From positions 62,001 through 126,000 of the forward strand of contig NZ_JAKMHX010000018.1 in the NCBI RefSeq assembly GCF_022048975.1: 64,000 nt of DNA. The letters run 5' to 3'. This DNA comes from Sporosarcina cyprini. GTDB taxonomy: Bacteria > Bacillota > Bacilli > Bacillales_A > Planococcaceae. Every line of letters starts with the position of its first letter. Position 1 is the first letter of the stretch. Both the position numbers and the translations under genes were made by a program. The notes beneath the pieces are model-generated. The model worked only from the letters and a program-made list of their open reading frames with translations. It did no database searches and had not been told where the DNA came from. Below, piece by piece: positions 1 through 9,409 of the stretch.

Positions 1-1024
1 CACCTAACAGAAGGGACTGTCCGATGTTGCCAATGGCGAGTTTTACATAATCACCTTGGTCAAACAAAATATCTGCAGTTACCCCTTTAAACTCTTCTTT
101 CTCCAACTGCTTATCTAAAGCTTCTTTGAAAGCGGTTGACACGGTCGCAGTATTGGCTCCGGATTCTTGCAATACCGACATGAGTACGGCCGACTCGTCA
201 TTCGCCCGTGTTTCAGACGTCGACTTTGCCTCCATCAAAGCTACGTCTTCTGCTACGTCGGCAATCGTCAGCTTTTCACCTGTCAGTGGATTGGCTCCGA
301 CTGCCACATTGCGAATATCAGAAATTGTCGTCAGCGTACTTAAAATTCTCGTTGTCAACTGCTTCCCATCTGGTGTCTCAATCGGTTCTCCCGGCATGGA
401 TACGTTGCCAGCCTGAATCGCTTGAACAATATCGGATTGAACAAGACCGTTCTCTTCTAGCTTCTTTTCATCCAAGATAACTTGGACTTCCTCCACCAAC
501 TCCCCGGAGACCGTGACACTTGCGACCCCTTTCGTCCTGCGCAGCTCAGTTTCCAGCTGCTCTGCAATTTTCCGGATATCTACATTGTCGCCGGAAGCGC
601 GAAGGGACAACTGGATCACCGGAAATTGGGCTGGATCGAACTTCATGAAGCGCGGCGCGTTTGCCCCTTCCGGCACGGGAACCTGATCGACCCGCTGCAT
701 GACATCCAATTGAACATCATCGATGACTGTCGACCAATCAAACATGAGCAGAATAAAGTTGGCACCTTCCTGTGATGAGGACTGCATCGACTTTAAGCCA
801 GGCGTAGTCGATAAACTATCTTCCAACGGCTTGGTCAATTTCTCACTCACTTCCGTGGAAGAGGCACCTGGATAACTCGTCACCACAACAGCAACCGGCG
901 GGTTCAATTCTGGTATCAGGGTAACAGGTATTTTAAAGAAAGATACGGCCCCTAATATGATGACGAGAAACATCGTCACCATCGTGAAAACCGGCCGTTT
1001 AATGGAGAATTCACTAATTTTCAT
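1..1024 (-). CDS. RND-family efflux permease (AcrB/SwrC type), N-terminal part only
   Basis: Reading the minus strand from ATG at 1024 gives an uninterrupted frame to the window edge, about 341 residues. It opens MKISEFSIKRPVFTMVTMF, the cytoplasmic lead and first membrane helix typical of HAE/HME-type RND pumps, followed by a large extracytoplasmic porter domain (PVAVVVTSYPGAS and similar family motifs). Family members are about 1,000-1,050 residues, so roughly the last two thirds lie outside the window. Such pumps use proton-motive force to export drugs or lipophilic compounds; in Bacillus the SwrC relative exports surfactin. An RBS (AAGGAGA) lies just upstream of the start. The substrate cannot be told. 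Confidence 0.9.
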   Translation of the reverse strand, partial: MKISEFSIKRPVFTMVTMFLVIILGAVSFFKIPVTLIPELNPPVAVVVTSYPGASSTEVSEKLTKPLEDSLSTTPGLKSMQSSSQEGANFILLMFDWSTVIDDVQLDVMQRVDQVPVPEGANAPRFMKFDPAQFPVIQLSLRASGDNVDIRKIAEQLETELRRTKGVASVTVSGELVEEVQVILDEKKLEENGLVQSDIVQAIQAGNVSMPGEPIETPDGKQLTTRILSTLTTISDIRNVAVGANPLTGEKLTIADVAEDVALMEAKSTSETRANDESAVLMSVLQESGANTATVSTAFKEALDKQLEKEEFKGVTADILFDQGDYVKLAIGNIGQSLLLG

Positions 1025-1135
1025 TTACACGTCTCCTTCACATCTCTACAGCATTATCTCAATCATATTGAAAGCTTTCTGCAACTTCAATTCGCAGGCT
1101 TCCGTTTTTAAAATATTTACCGATTTGTCACAAAT

Positions 1136-1168
1136 AAAAATGGTCCGGACACATCGTTGCCGGACCAT
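1136..1168 (-). terminator. Rho-independent terminator of prfC
   Basis: A perfect 8-bp stem (TGGTCCGG at 1141-1148 with CCGGACCA at 1160-1167) is followed on the minus strand by a U-rich tract. It lies 13 bases after the prfC stop. Confidence 0.85.
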
Positions 1169-1180
1169 CATTGATTTATT

Positions 1181-2755
1181 TTACAACAAACTGTATAACC
1201 GGATATCCGGATATTTATCGTTGAACCAACGCATTGCAAAATCATTTTCGAACAAGAAGACCAGATTGTCATGACGATCTTTTACAAGCATTGCACGTTG
1301 TCCAGCCATCGTTTCTTTAACATCCGATTCGTTTTCGATCCATCGGGCGACTTTCGAGCCGATATGCTCCATTTGCACTTCCACGTTGTATTCATTTTTC
1401 ATCCGGTGCTCAAAAACTTCAAACTGCAGTTGGCCGACTGCCCCTAACAAGACCTCTTCCGTATGAAGCGTTTTATAATATTGGATGGCCCCTTCTTGAA
1501 CCAACTGTAGGATCCCCTTATGGAAATGCTTCGATTTCATCACATTTTTCGCTGTAACACGGACAAAAAGCTCCGGAGTGAACTGCGGCAATGCTTCGTA
1601 TTGGAACATTTTCTTCCCGCCAACAACTGTATCCCCGATTTGGTAATTTCCAGTATCGTATAATCCGATAATATCGCCAGCGACCGCTTCGTTCACCGTC
1701 TCCCGGTCATCCGCAAGAAATTGAGTTGTCTGCGACAGCTTAAATGACTTGGAAATCCTCGGTACAGTAACCGACATTCCTCGTTCAAATGCTCCTGAGA
1801 CAATCCTCACAAATGCAATTCGATCTCGGTGTGCAGGATTCATATTGGCCTGGATTTTGAAGATAAACCCTGAAAATTCATCGGCGTACGGATCCACTTT
1901 CTCTTCATCCTGCGTTTGCCGAGGCTGAGGGGCCGGGGCGAACTGCAAAAATGTTTCTAAAAATGTCTGTACGCCAAAATTAGTCAGCGCACTGCCAAAG
2001 AATACAGGCGTCAAATCCCCTTTTGCCACCCGTTCTTCATCAAAATCATTTCCTGCTTCATTCAACAGCAGCACATCTTCCAATGCTTGTTTATAATAGG
2101 ACGTATCCGTCATAGGATGCTCGACCGCAAGCCCTCCGTCCTCGCCAAGGGGAAGGAATTTTTGATCATCCTGCGGGCGTGCAAGCTCTACCCTTTGATT
2201 ATGCCGGTCATAGACCCCGAGGAATTCTTTCCCCATGCCGATCGGCCAGTTCATTGCATACGATTCGATTCCGAGCACTTCTTCCAGCTCTTCCATTAAC
2301 TCGAGAGGCTCTTTCCCCTGGCGATCCATCTTGTTCATGAACGTGAAAATGGGAATGCCCCGCATCCGGCAAACTTTGAACAATTTGATCGTTTGCGGTT
2401 CAATTCCTTTCCCTGAGTCCACCATCATGACAGCAGCATCGACAGCCATCAACGTGCGATAGGTGTCTTCACTGAAATCTTCATGTCCAGGTGTATCTAA
2501 AATGTTCACCCGTTTCCCGTCATAATCAAACTGCAAGACGGATGATGTAACGGAAATACCACGCTGCTTCTCAATTTCCATCCAGTCAGAAGTGGCATAC
2601 TTTCCTGTTTTCTTTCCTTTTACCGTTCCTGCATCACGGATGGCGCCGCCAAAGTACAACAACTTCTCAGTCATTGTCGTTTTCCCAGCATCCGGGTGGG
2701 AAATGATAGCGAACGTCCGGCGAGATGCAATTTCATCCTTTATCGGTTTTTGCAT
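1181..2755 (-). CDS. prfC: Peptide chain release factor 3 (RF3)
   Basis: 524 residues, the usual length for RF3. It is a translational GTPase that recycles RF1/RF2 from the terminating ribosome. Visible motifs: the P-loop SHPDAGKTT near residues 19-27, DTPGHEDF near 87-94 and NKMD near 140, then the beta-barrel and C-terminal domains typical of RF3 rather than EF-G. RF3 is found only in part of the Bacillota, so its presence is a lineage marker. It stands alone between two terminators: the RND gene is downstream beyond a terminator and murE ends upstream. ATG start; the spacing of a clear RBS to this ATG (GGAGATAACAAA) is acceptable. Confidence 0.97.
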   Translation of the reverse strand: MQKPIKDEIASRRTFAIISHPDAGKTTMTEKLLYFGGAIRDAGTVKGKKTGKYATSDWMEIEKQRGISVTSSVLQFDYDGKRVNILDTPGHEDFSEDTYRTLMAVDAAVMMVDSGKGIEPQTIKLFKVCRMRGIPIFTFMNKMDRQGKEPLELMEELEEVLGIESYAMNWPIGMGKEFLGVYDRHNQRVELARPQDDQKFLPLGEDGGLAVEHPMTDTSYYKQALEDVLLLNEAGNDFDEERVAKGDLTPVFFGSALTNFGVQTFLETFLQFAPAPQPRQTQDEEKVDPYADEFSGFIFKIQANMNPAHRDRIAFVRIVSGAFERGMSVTVPRISKSFKLSQTTQFLADDRETVNEAVAGDIIGLYDTGNYQIGDTVVGGKKMFQYEALPQFTPELFVRVTAKNVMKSKHFHKGILQLVQEGAIQYYKTLHTEEVLLGAVGQLQFEVFEHRMKNEYNVEVQMEHIGSKVARWIENESDVKETMAGQRAMLVKDRHDNLVFLFENDFAMRWFNDKYPDIRLYSLL

Positions 2756-2888
2756 TTTGTTATCTCCTTATATATAAGCTTTTTTAAGCATAGAGCGATT
2801 GATGTCTCTTTTCAACCATTTTTTCTTATCACGGCGCCAGTTCTACCTCTTCGAAATAATAATTGAAGTGCTCTACGATAGAATATGC

Positions 2889-2924
2889 GAAAAAGAAAAG
2901 GGACTGCCCTAACGCGGACAGCCC
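2889..2924 (-). terminator. Probable terminator of murE
   Basis: An imperfect hairpin with one bulge (GGGACTGCC at 2900-2908 against GACAGCCC at 2917-2924) is followed on the minus strand by a T-rich run. It lies 10 bases past the murE stop. Confidence 0.6.
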
Positions 2925-2934
2925 ACTCCATTGG

Positions 2935-4425
2935 TTATTCGCTCAAAATACGGTCGCCAAACTTTTTCTCTGCTTCCGTCAACGCGATTTCCGCATCGGA
3001 ATGTGGAAATTTTTCATTGCCGATAATTTGGAAGTCTTCATGCCCTTTACCTGCAAAGATAATCATATCACCAGCATTTGCGACGGCAATAGCATGGCGC
3101 ACCGCTTCGGCACGGTCAGCGATACAAGCATATTGGTCATGTGCCATGCCTGCTTCCAGTTCGGATAAGATTGATTCATTCGGTTCAAACCGAGGATCGT
3201 CCGTTGTCAGAATAACATAGTCAGCTACAGATGCCTTTTCCGCCATTACCGGCCGTTTTTTCCGGTCCCGATTGCCGCCTGTGCCGATAAGGAAGATCAG
3301 CTTAGAATCCTCTTTTTTATAAGGCAATACAGATTGGATCGCTTTCTCAATGGCATCCGGCGAATGGGCATAGTCGACAAACATCGTGATTGGCAAATCG
3401 GTTTCGACTTTTTGCATCCGGCCTTTCGCAGGGGAAACGGCAGAAAGATGCACGAGAATTTCATCCGTTTTCATTCCTTTTGCATACAGAGCCGCAATTG
3501 CAGCGAGTGTATTATAGACATTGAATTCGCCGATTAATTTCGTGCTGACTTCATAGATGCCCTCGGGACAAGTTAGCGTAAATGATGTTCCGCCCGCTTC
3601 CATTTGAATATTTGACGCTTTGAACATCGCATCATTGTGCACACCATAGGTCAAGACGGGATAAGGTGTCATCATACTCATCCGTTCGCTCCACGGATCA
3701 TCCGAATTGAGGATCGCATATTTGAACTTCTCTAAGTCTTGCCCAAGCTGTGCGAATAAAAGACCTTTCGCATTTCCGTAGTTTTCCATCGAACCATGGA
3801 AATCCAGGTGATCGTGAGTTAAATTTGTAAAAATCGCGATATCAAATTCTGTCCCTGCCAGACGGCCTTCCACTAATCCGTGTGAGGAAACTTCCATTGT
3901 CATCACTTCGCATCCTTCTTCAGCAGCTTGAGAGATCATCTGCTGCGTCGTAAGGACATCCGTTGTCGTATTGTCCGTTTCATAGTGTACACCATCTAAA
4001 TTAAAGCCGATCGTTCCCGTGACAGCTGTTTTTACACCAGCTTCCCGCAAGATGGAATGGATCAGATTGCTGACGCTTGTTTTCCCGTTCGTGCCAGTTA
4101 CACCGATCATCGTCATCCGTTTGGAAGGGAAACCGTAAAATCGAGGGGCAAGCAACGCAATTGCCCGCGCGGTATCCTCCACGTACACGACAGCCACTTT
4201 ATCTGTATCCACATCTACAGGTTCGGAGGCAATTACAACACTTGCCCCTTGTTCGACGGCCTGCTGAGCGTAGTTATGTCCATTGACCGTGAACCCTTTT
4301 ATACAGACAAACACTCCCCCAGCACTGACAGCCCGCGAGTTGACTGCAAGATCTGTCACTGACTGTGGAAGTTGCCCTTCAATTCGTCCAATCGGCACAA
4401 TTGATAATAAGTGTTCGGTGTTCAT
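2935..4425 (-). CDS. murE: UDP-N-acetylmuramoyl-tripeptide synthetase MurE
   Basis: 496 residues. It adds the third amino acid to UDP-MurNAc-L-Ala-D-Glu in the cytoplasm, using ATP. The Mur ligase P-loop GVTGTNGKTS is at residues 108-117 and a C-terminal GKGHE motif near 459. The substrate-selecting motif reads DDPR at about 409-412, where diaminopimelate enzymes normally have DNPR; this fits the lysine-type peptidoglycan of Sporosarcina and Lysinibacillus sphaericus, but the amino acid is inferred. It starts 14 bases after the M42 peptidase gene and its GGAGG RBS sits in that gap, so the two are probably cotranscribed. It is not in a dcw cluster here. Confidence 0.93.
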   Translation of the reverse strand: MNTEHLLSIVPIGRIEGQLPQSVTDLAVNSRAVSAGGVFVCIKGFTVNGHNYAQQAVEQGASVVIASEPVDVDTDKVAVVYVEDTARAIALLAPRFYGFPSKRMTMIGVTGTNGKTSVSNLIHSILREAGVKTAVTGTIGFNLDGVHYETDNTTTDVLTTQQMISQAAEEGCEVMTMEVSSHGLVEGRLAGTEFDIAIFTNLTHDHLDFHGSMENYGNAKGLLFAQLGQDLEKFKYAILNSDDPWSERMSMMTPYPVLTYGVHNDAMFKASNIQMEAGGTSFTLTCPEGIYEVSTKLIGEFNVYNTLAAIAALYAKGMKTDEILVHLSAVSPAKGRMQKVETDLPITMFVDYAHSPDAIEKAIQSVLPYKKEDSKLIFLIGTGGNRDRKKRPVMAEKASVADYVILTTDDPRFEPNESILSELEAGMAHDQYACIADRAEAVRHAIAVANAGDMIIFAGKGHEDFQIIGNEKFPHSDAEIALTEAEKKFGDRILSE

Positions 4426-4439
4426 GTTATTTCCTCCAT

Positions 4440-5486
4440 TCAGTCTATCATGGCTGCATTTACATAAGCGTGCAACAGCTGCGATGTCGCTTTCAACGAG
4501 TCGATATGCGTGCGTTCCATCGCATGCGATGATTCAATGCCCGGGCCGAACAGAGCATGTCTTACATCAAAACCAGCCCGGATCGCAGCTGAAGCATCGG
4601 ATCCATAGAAAGGATAGATATCCAGTTTGAATGGAATGCTTCCCTCTTTGCATAAAGAAGTCAGTTGCCGTGTCAGTTCATAATGATACGGACCCGTTGA
4701 ATCTTTTGCACAAATAGAAACCGTGTATTCGTCGGACGTCTGCCCGTCACCGATAGCTCCCATATCAACAGCAATATATTCCACTGTCTCAGGCGGAATA
4801 TTCGAGTTCCCGCCATAGCCAATCTCTTCATTGTTCGAAATGTAAAAATGGGTTGTGTGAGGCAGTTCAGTTCCCTGTTCTTTCAAGCTTCGAACGAGCT
4901 CCAACAGCAATGCGGTACTCGCCTTATCATCTAAATGACGAGACTTGACAAAGCCACTGTTCGTCACTTCAAAACGCGGCTCAAACGATACAAAATCCCC
5001 AACCTCAATGCCGAGAGACCTTGTCTCATCTGCCGTCGTCACTTTTTCATCAATCCGGACTTCGATATTATCCGCACTCCGTTTGGCAGTGCCCGCGTCC
5101 TCATATACATGGACCGTCGTCTGGTGCATTAATATCGTGCCGGAAATAACTCGCCCACAAGAAGTATGTATTTTGCAGTATTCCCCTTCTACTGCATTCC
5201 ATCTGAAGCCGCCGATCATTGTCAGTTTCAAACGGCCATTCGATTTAATTTCTTTCACCATAGCGCCTAATGTGTCGGTATGAGCGGTCAACAGCCGATG
5301 TCGAGAAGTATCTTTGCCTTCCAATGTCGCAATGACTGCCCCTTTGTTCGTTTTCTTGCAAGGAACTCCCATCTTTTCAAATTCAGAAGCGATCAGTTGC
5401 ATCACTTCGTTTGTATATCCGGATGGGCTCGGAGTTTCTACTAGCCGTTTTAATAGCGCTACAACACTTTTTTCATCAAAATTCAT
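4440..5486 (-). CDS. M42 family metallopeptidase (glutamyl aminopeptidase/endoglucanase-like)
   Basis: About 348 residues, normal for the M42 (FrvX/YsdC) family of cytosolic dinuclear-metal aminopeptidases. Metal and catalytic motifs seen in order: AHTD (first ligand His), HLDDKAS, NNEEIGYGG (catalytic Glu) and DMGA. I chose the ATG at 5486 because an AAAGGTG ribosome binding site lies six bases before it; the GTG at 5495 is itself part of that site. It is followed after 14 bases by murE, a likely two-gene operon. Broad peptide-trimming role; the precise substrate is unknown. Confidence 0.9.
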   Translation of the reverse strand: MNFDEKSVVALLKRLVETPSPSGYTNEVMQLIASEFEKMGVPCKKTNKGAVIATLEGKDTSRHRLLTAHTDTLGAMVKEIKSNGRLKLTMIGGFRWNAVEGEYCKIHTSCGRVISGTILMHQTTVHVYEDAGTAKRSADNIEVRIDEKVTTADETRSLGIEVGDFVSFEPRFEVTNSGFVKSRHLDDKASTALLLELVRSLKEQGTELPHTTHFYISNNEEIGYGGNSNIPPETVEYIAVDMGAIGDGQTSDEYTVSICAKDSTGPYHYELTRQLTSLCKEGSIPFKLDIYPFYGSDASAAIRAGFDVRHALFGPGIESSHAMERTHIDSLKATSQLLHAYVNAAMID

Positions 5487-5583
5487 ACGGATCACCTTTT
5501 GTCATTTTTTTTTAAAAACATACTCCCAAATGGTCGAAAATCATGTATGATTATCGGTAATATTATTTCGAGGGGTGCTGAAA

Positions 5584-7176
5584 GTGGAAACTGATAAGCT
5601 GATCCAATCCCACAATAATTTCATTATACTTTTTTTCGCTTCTGTCGTCATCGTTCAACTCTTCGTACTGCCATTTGCAGATTATAAACTATACTGGGTA
5701 TTCGTGCTCGCCGGTTTTCTTTACACTGCGCTATTGCTGATTCTATGCAGACTTAACGATAGAAGATACGCAACATCTATACGCACGCTTATTCTATTTG
5801 GCGCAAACCTATATGTATTCCTTCTCAATTTCCTATATCCCGATATTCCCTTTTTACTTTACTTGCTTTTCCCAATCATTTTTGCTTTCGTCTATAATCA
5901 CAAACGAACAACTATCTTTTTAGTTTCACTTACATCATTCCAGCTGACGATTCTATATTTCCTGTTTCATGATTTATATTTAACTATCGATCACTCACGT
6001 CTCGTCGCACATTATGTATTCTTACTACTGATGGTACTCATTCTGACTGTCCTTTTCGTCTTCAGGGTGGGGCCTGAGTGGAAGAGATTATTTGTCGAAA
6101 ACAGACGGAAAGAAGAACAGCTAACCTCGAAAGATGGATATTTGCATTTATTTTTCGAACATGCACAAGACGCCATTGCCGTATTCAGTTTAGATTTACG
6201 CATCATTACGGTAAATCCTGCGTTCGAAACGATGTATGGCTGGAAAAAGGGCGAGTGCCAAGGGAAAAAGATTCAGCTTTATCCTGACAGTGAGCTGCGC
6301 GGCGTCGTTCATCGGACCGAACGCGTCAAGCAAGGGGAAAGTTTTCATTTGAGGACAAAGGAAATGCGGAAAGACGAGACGTTGTTTGATGCCGAAATGA
6401 CCATCGCTCCGATTTACAATAAACAGCGAGAAATCATTGCGTTTTCCGTCATTGCGAGAGATATTACGGACAAGCTGCAAGCCGAAAAACTGAAGATGGA
6501 TGCCATCAAATTAAAGGCCATTGGGGAAATGGCTGCAAGCGTAGCCCATGAAATGAGAAATCCAATGACCTCTGTTTCTGGCTTCATACAAATGATGAAT
6601 GATGATCCAGCGAATCCGTACCGGCATTTTACTGAAATTATGGGCGAGGAAATTAAAAGGATCAATTTGATTTCAAGTGAGTTTCTCATCTTCTCCAAGC
6701 CTAATATTAAAAAGACAAGCGAATTTGATATTGAACATGCACTGTTGGAAGTCATCAATCTCTTTGAAAATGAATTCCAAATGAGAAAGATTAAATGTTC
6801 CATTCATCTAGCGGAACATCCAGCTTATATTTTTGGCAATGAAGAAAGTATTAAACAAGTCTTTATCAATATTCTGCGAAATGCCGTAGAAGCACTTTCT
6901 GATCGAGGAGTTCTGCAAATTAAGAACCAAATTATAGCTGATCAGCTAAGCATTGAAATTTACGACAACGGATCAGGCATGAATAACGAAGCACTCGAAC
7001 AACTCTTTGAGCCTTTTTATTCTACGAAAGAGGATAGCTCCGGACTCGGTATGGTCATCACAAAAAAGATCATATATGATCATAAAGGCAGAATCGAAGT
7101 TACTAGCGATCCAGGGACGGGTACTCTTGTTTCTTTGACTTTTCCAATCGTCAAAATGAACCCGCTGGCTTGTTAA
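5584..7176 (+). CDS. PAS-domain sensor histidine kinase, sporulation-kinase-like
   Basis: About 530 residues. Five to six membrane helices fill residues 10-165, followed by a PAS domain (about 185-300), a HisKA domain with the phosphoacceptor in HEMRNPMTS (His near 322) and a HATPase domain with N-box NILRNAVEAL, DNGSGM and SSGLGM. The layout matches KinB/KinC/KinD-type kinases that feed the Spo0A phosphorelay, and no response regulator gene lies beside it, which fits an orphan phosphorelay kinase (inference). GTG at 5584 is preferred over GTG at 5575 because GAGGGG ends eight bases before it. It is divergent from the M42 gene and closed by a strong terminator. Confidence 0.88.
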   Translation: METDKLIQSHNNFIILFFASVVIVQLFVLPFADYKLYWVFVLAGFLYTALLLILCRLNDRRYATSIRTLILFGANLYVFLLNFLYPDIPFLLYLLFPIIFAFVYNHKRTTIFLVSLTSFQLTILYFLFHDLYLTIDHSRLVAHYVFLLLMVLILTVLFVFRVGPEWKRLFVENRRKEEQLTSKDGYLHLFFEHAQDAIAVFSLDLRIITVNPAFETMYGWKKGECQGKKIQLYPDSELRGVVHRTERVKQGESFHLRTKEMRKDETLFDAEMTIAPIYNKQREIIAFSVIARDITDKLQAEKLKMDAIKLKAIGEMAASVAHEMRNPMTSVSGFIQMMNDDPANPYRHFTEIMGEEIKRINLISSEFLIFSKPNIKKTSEFDIEHALLEVINLFENEFQMRKIKCSIHLAEHPAYIFGNEESIKQVFINILRNAVEALSDRGVLQIKNQIIADQLSIEIYDNGSGMNNEALEQLFEPFYSTKEDSSGLGMVITKKIIYDHKGRIEVTSDPGTGTLVSLTFPIVKMNPLAC

Positions 7177-7203
7177 TAAACTCTCCAATATAGAGAAATG
7201 AAA

Positions 7204-7248
7204 GAGAGTATGGGGAACGGTCGGTTCTCCATACTCTCTTCTTTCGTC
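7204..7248 (+). terminator. Terminator of the histidine kinase gene
   Basis: A 14-bp stem with one wobble pair (7204-7217 with 7225-7238), then a T-rich tail. Confidence 0.85.
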
Positions 7249-7357
7249 TAACAAGTTCTTTTTCTTTTATTTTAACGAGCCGAGTTGTCGCCACGAAAAA
7301 CACCCGTTATGCTCTACTGCCTACTAAACTAGAGAGCTTTTATGCCAGCTTTTTCGT

Positions 7358-8740
7358 TTACTTTAAAAGCCGCTTTAGCAAAGATAATTTATTTCCGTAA
7401 GGCGGAAAACCGAACCTGACTGAAATGGCAGTACTTTTATGCATCAAGGATTTTGCATGCGTGAATGTATCAAAGCTAGCCTTCCCGTGATAAGCATTCA
7501 TGCCGGAAGGCCCTACTCCTCCAAACGGCAGATGCAGATTAGCCACATGACTGATCGTGTCATTGACACACCCGCCGCCAAACGGCAATTGTTCTGCAAA
7601 ATAATCCGCCGCTTTCTTATTTTCCGTGAACATATAGGCTGCCAGCGGTTTCGGCAACTGACGAATCCTATGAATCAAGGAACCTAGATGTTGGTATGAC
7701 AAAATGGGAAGAATCGGCCCGAAAATTTCCTCTTCCATAATCGAATCTTCCCAAGTGACGCCTGCCAGCAACGTCGGTTCCATATATAGCTCTTCTCGAT
7801 CTACATGTCCTCCGAACACAACATTCGAACGCTGACCTTGCAAAAGATGTTCAAGACGGTCAAAGTGATTCTCATGAATGATCCTTCCATAATCCGGACT
7901 TTGTGATGCATCCTTTCCATAAAACCTGTACACAGCCTTTTTCAGCTCCATCACAAAGTCATCATGAACGGATTCATGAACGACAACATAGTCGGGTGCG
8001 ACACAAGTTTGTCCATTGTTCAGGAATTTCCCCCAAACGATGCGCTCCGCCGCTTTATCCAGCTTGGCAGTCTGGTCAACAATCGCAGGGCTCTTTCCCC
8101 CAAGCTCCAGCGCAAATGGCGTAAGCCGCTCGGCAGCTGCCTTCATTACAATCTTTCCGACCCGGGCACTTCCCGTGAAAAAGAGGTAATCGAAAGGTCC
8201 ATGAAGCAGGGCAGATGTTTCGCGCACGCCGCCTTCTACTACATATATATATTCTGATGGAAAGGTTTCCGCGAGGATTTTTTGGACAACTCCCCCTGTA
8301 TGCGGCGCATTTTCAGAAGGTTTCACAACGACGCAGTTGCCTCCTGCTATTGCACCAATCAAAGGTTCCATTACAAGCTGGAAAGGATAATTAAATGGAC
8401 CGATAATTAATACGGATCCATACGGCTCACGAATGACACTACTTTGAGCAGGTTGCAAATGGAGCGGTGTTTTAACAGGTTCCGGCTCCATCCAGTCATC
8501 CAGGTTTTTCATCATATACGAAATGCTGTCCAAAATAAAACCAATTTCCGTCATATACCCTTCAAAAGGACCTTTATGCAAGTCTTTCCATAAGGCGTCG
8601 AGGATTTCACTTTCATTTTGCAAAATAGCACCGCGCAGTCGGTCAAGCATCTCTTTTCGAAACGATGCTGGCCTCGTCGCGCCAGAATAATAATAATTTC
8701 GTTGCTTCTCGATAATCTGTTCGACATGTATGGCTTCCAA
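7358..8740 (-). CDS. Aldehyde dehydrogenase, class 3-like (YwdH-type)
   Basis: 460 residues, the short ALDH form. Motifs seen: NYPFQLVMEPL, the cofactor-contacting FTGSARVGK, the general-base segment LELGGKSP, and the catalytic Cys in NNGQTCVAPDY near residue 240. It oxidises fatty or aromatic aldehydes to acids with NAD(P)+; the substrate is not defined by sequence. The start is TTG at 8740: an AGGAGG lies seven bases before it and the next in-frame Met is well inside the domain. It stands alone. Confidence 0.92.
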   Translation of the reverse strand: MEAIHVEQIIEKQRNYYYSGATRPASFRKEMLDRLRGAILQNESEILDALWKDLHKGPFEGYMTEIGFILDSISYMMKNLDDWMEPEPVKTPLHLQPAQSSVIREPYGSVLIIGPFNYPFQLVMEPLIGAIAGGNCVVVKPSENAPHTGGVVQKILAETFPSEYIYVVEGGVRETSALLHGPFDYLFFTGSARVGKIVMKAAAERLTPFALELGGKSPAIVDQTAKLDKAAERIVWGKFLNNGQTCVAPDYVVVHESVHDDFVMELKKAVYRFYGKDASQSPDYGRIIHENHFDRLEHLLQGQRSNVVFGGHVDREELYMEPTLLAGVTWEDSIMEEEIFGPILPILSYQHLGSLIHRIRQLPKPLAAYMFTENKKAADYFAEQLPFGGGCVNDTISHVANLHLPFGGVGPSGMNAYHGKASFDTFTHAKSLMHKSTAISVRFGFPPYGNKLSLLKRLLK

Positions 8741-9052
8741 AGAGTTCCCTCCTCTTACTCGTTAACGCCATCATAGCCGGAAACTCAATTTCATGCAAAA
8801 AATAATAAACCGAGTCAGAATGTCAATATAGCAAAAGGACTGAATTTTACTTCCGCTAATTTCCGACCAATTACGCAGTTTGGCGAAATGACTCGAAACA
8901 TATACTTGTATTAAGAAAAAAGATCACCACAGATTAAAAAGTCTGCGAATGACAAGCACGTCCTATTGTGAACCGGCGTCCCTTTTTGAAGAATAGCATG
9001 TAAGCCTATACCATCCCGGGATAGGCCTAATGATTCTTTTTGCGTCCTTTGT
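8741..9052. other. Intergenic region with an inverted repeat
   Basis: No gene seen. The only structure is an imperfect palindrome around 9002-9030 (GCCTAT / ATAGGC arms around a CCCGGG centre), followed on the plus strand by a T-rich stretch; it could terminate an unseen short transcript. Confidence 0.4.
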
Positions 9053-9079
9053 GTTTGGGTGAGAAGTTTTTCAGGGTAA
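9053..9079 (+). promoter_or_regulatory. Sigma-B-like promoter for the 50-residue gene
   Basis: GTTTGG at 9053-9058 and GGGTAA at 9074-9079, 15 bases apart, resemble the general-stress consensus GTTTAA/GGGTAT. The 50-codon gene with its GGAGG site begins 51 bases later. Pattern match only. Confidence 0.4.
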
Positions 9080-9130
9080 AGAATAACCACATAAACGAAA
9101 ACGATTCAACACGAAATGGAGGAAAAGGAC

Positions 9131-9283
9131 ATGACGACAACAGAAACTTGGTGGGAAACGATTTTTGAAGGAAATCTTTCATTGGGACTCAACAAGGAGC
9201 GAATCTCAGACCTTGAAGGAGAAACCTTCCTCTACTTTAATGACGGCAACGTTATAACAGAACACGAAAATATGACACATTGA
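9131..9283 (+). CDS. Small hypothetical protein, 50 residues
   Basis: ATG at 9131 is preceded by a textbook GGAGG site, and the frame runs 50 codons to TGA. The product is soluble and acidic, begins MTTTETWWETIFEGNLSLG and has two adjacent Trp residues. I do not recognise the family. A strong hairpin with a T run follows after 30 bases, so this is a complete transcription unit: possible sigma-B promoter, RBS, ORF, terminator. It is divergent from the upstream aldehyde dehydrogenase and convergent with the MutS2-like gene. Confidence 0.65.
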   Translation: MTTTETWWETIFEGNLSLGLNKERISDLEGETFLYFNDGNVITEHENMTH

Positions 9284-9312
9284 GAATCTTACGCTTACGA
9301 ATACAAAGTTGG

Positions 9313-9382
9313 AAATCGTCAGAAATGCCCCGATTCCTTGCCTGCAAGGCAAATGGAAACGTTGCGATCTCTGACGATTTTT
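9313..9382 (+). terminator. Long hairpin terminator after the small gene
   Basis: Outer arms AAATCGTCAGA (9313-9323) and TCTGACGATTT (9370-9380) enclose a second small hairpin (TTGCC/GGCAA at 9338-9352). A T run follows on the plus strand. Confidence 0.75.
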
Positions 9383-9409
9383 TAATACCCAAGCTGCTTC
9401 TTTAGGGAG

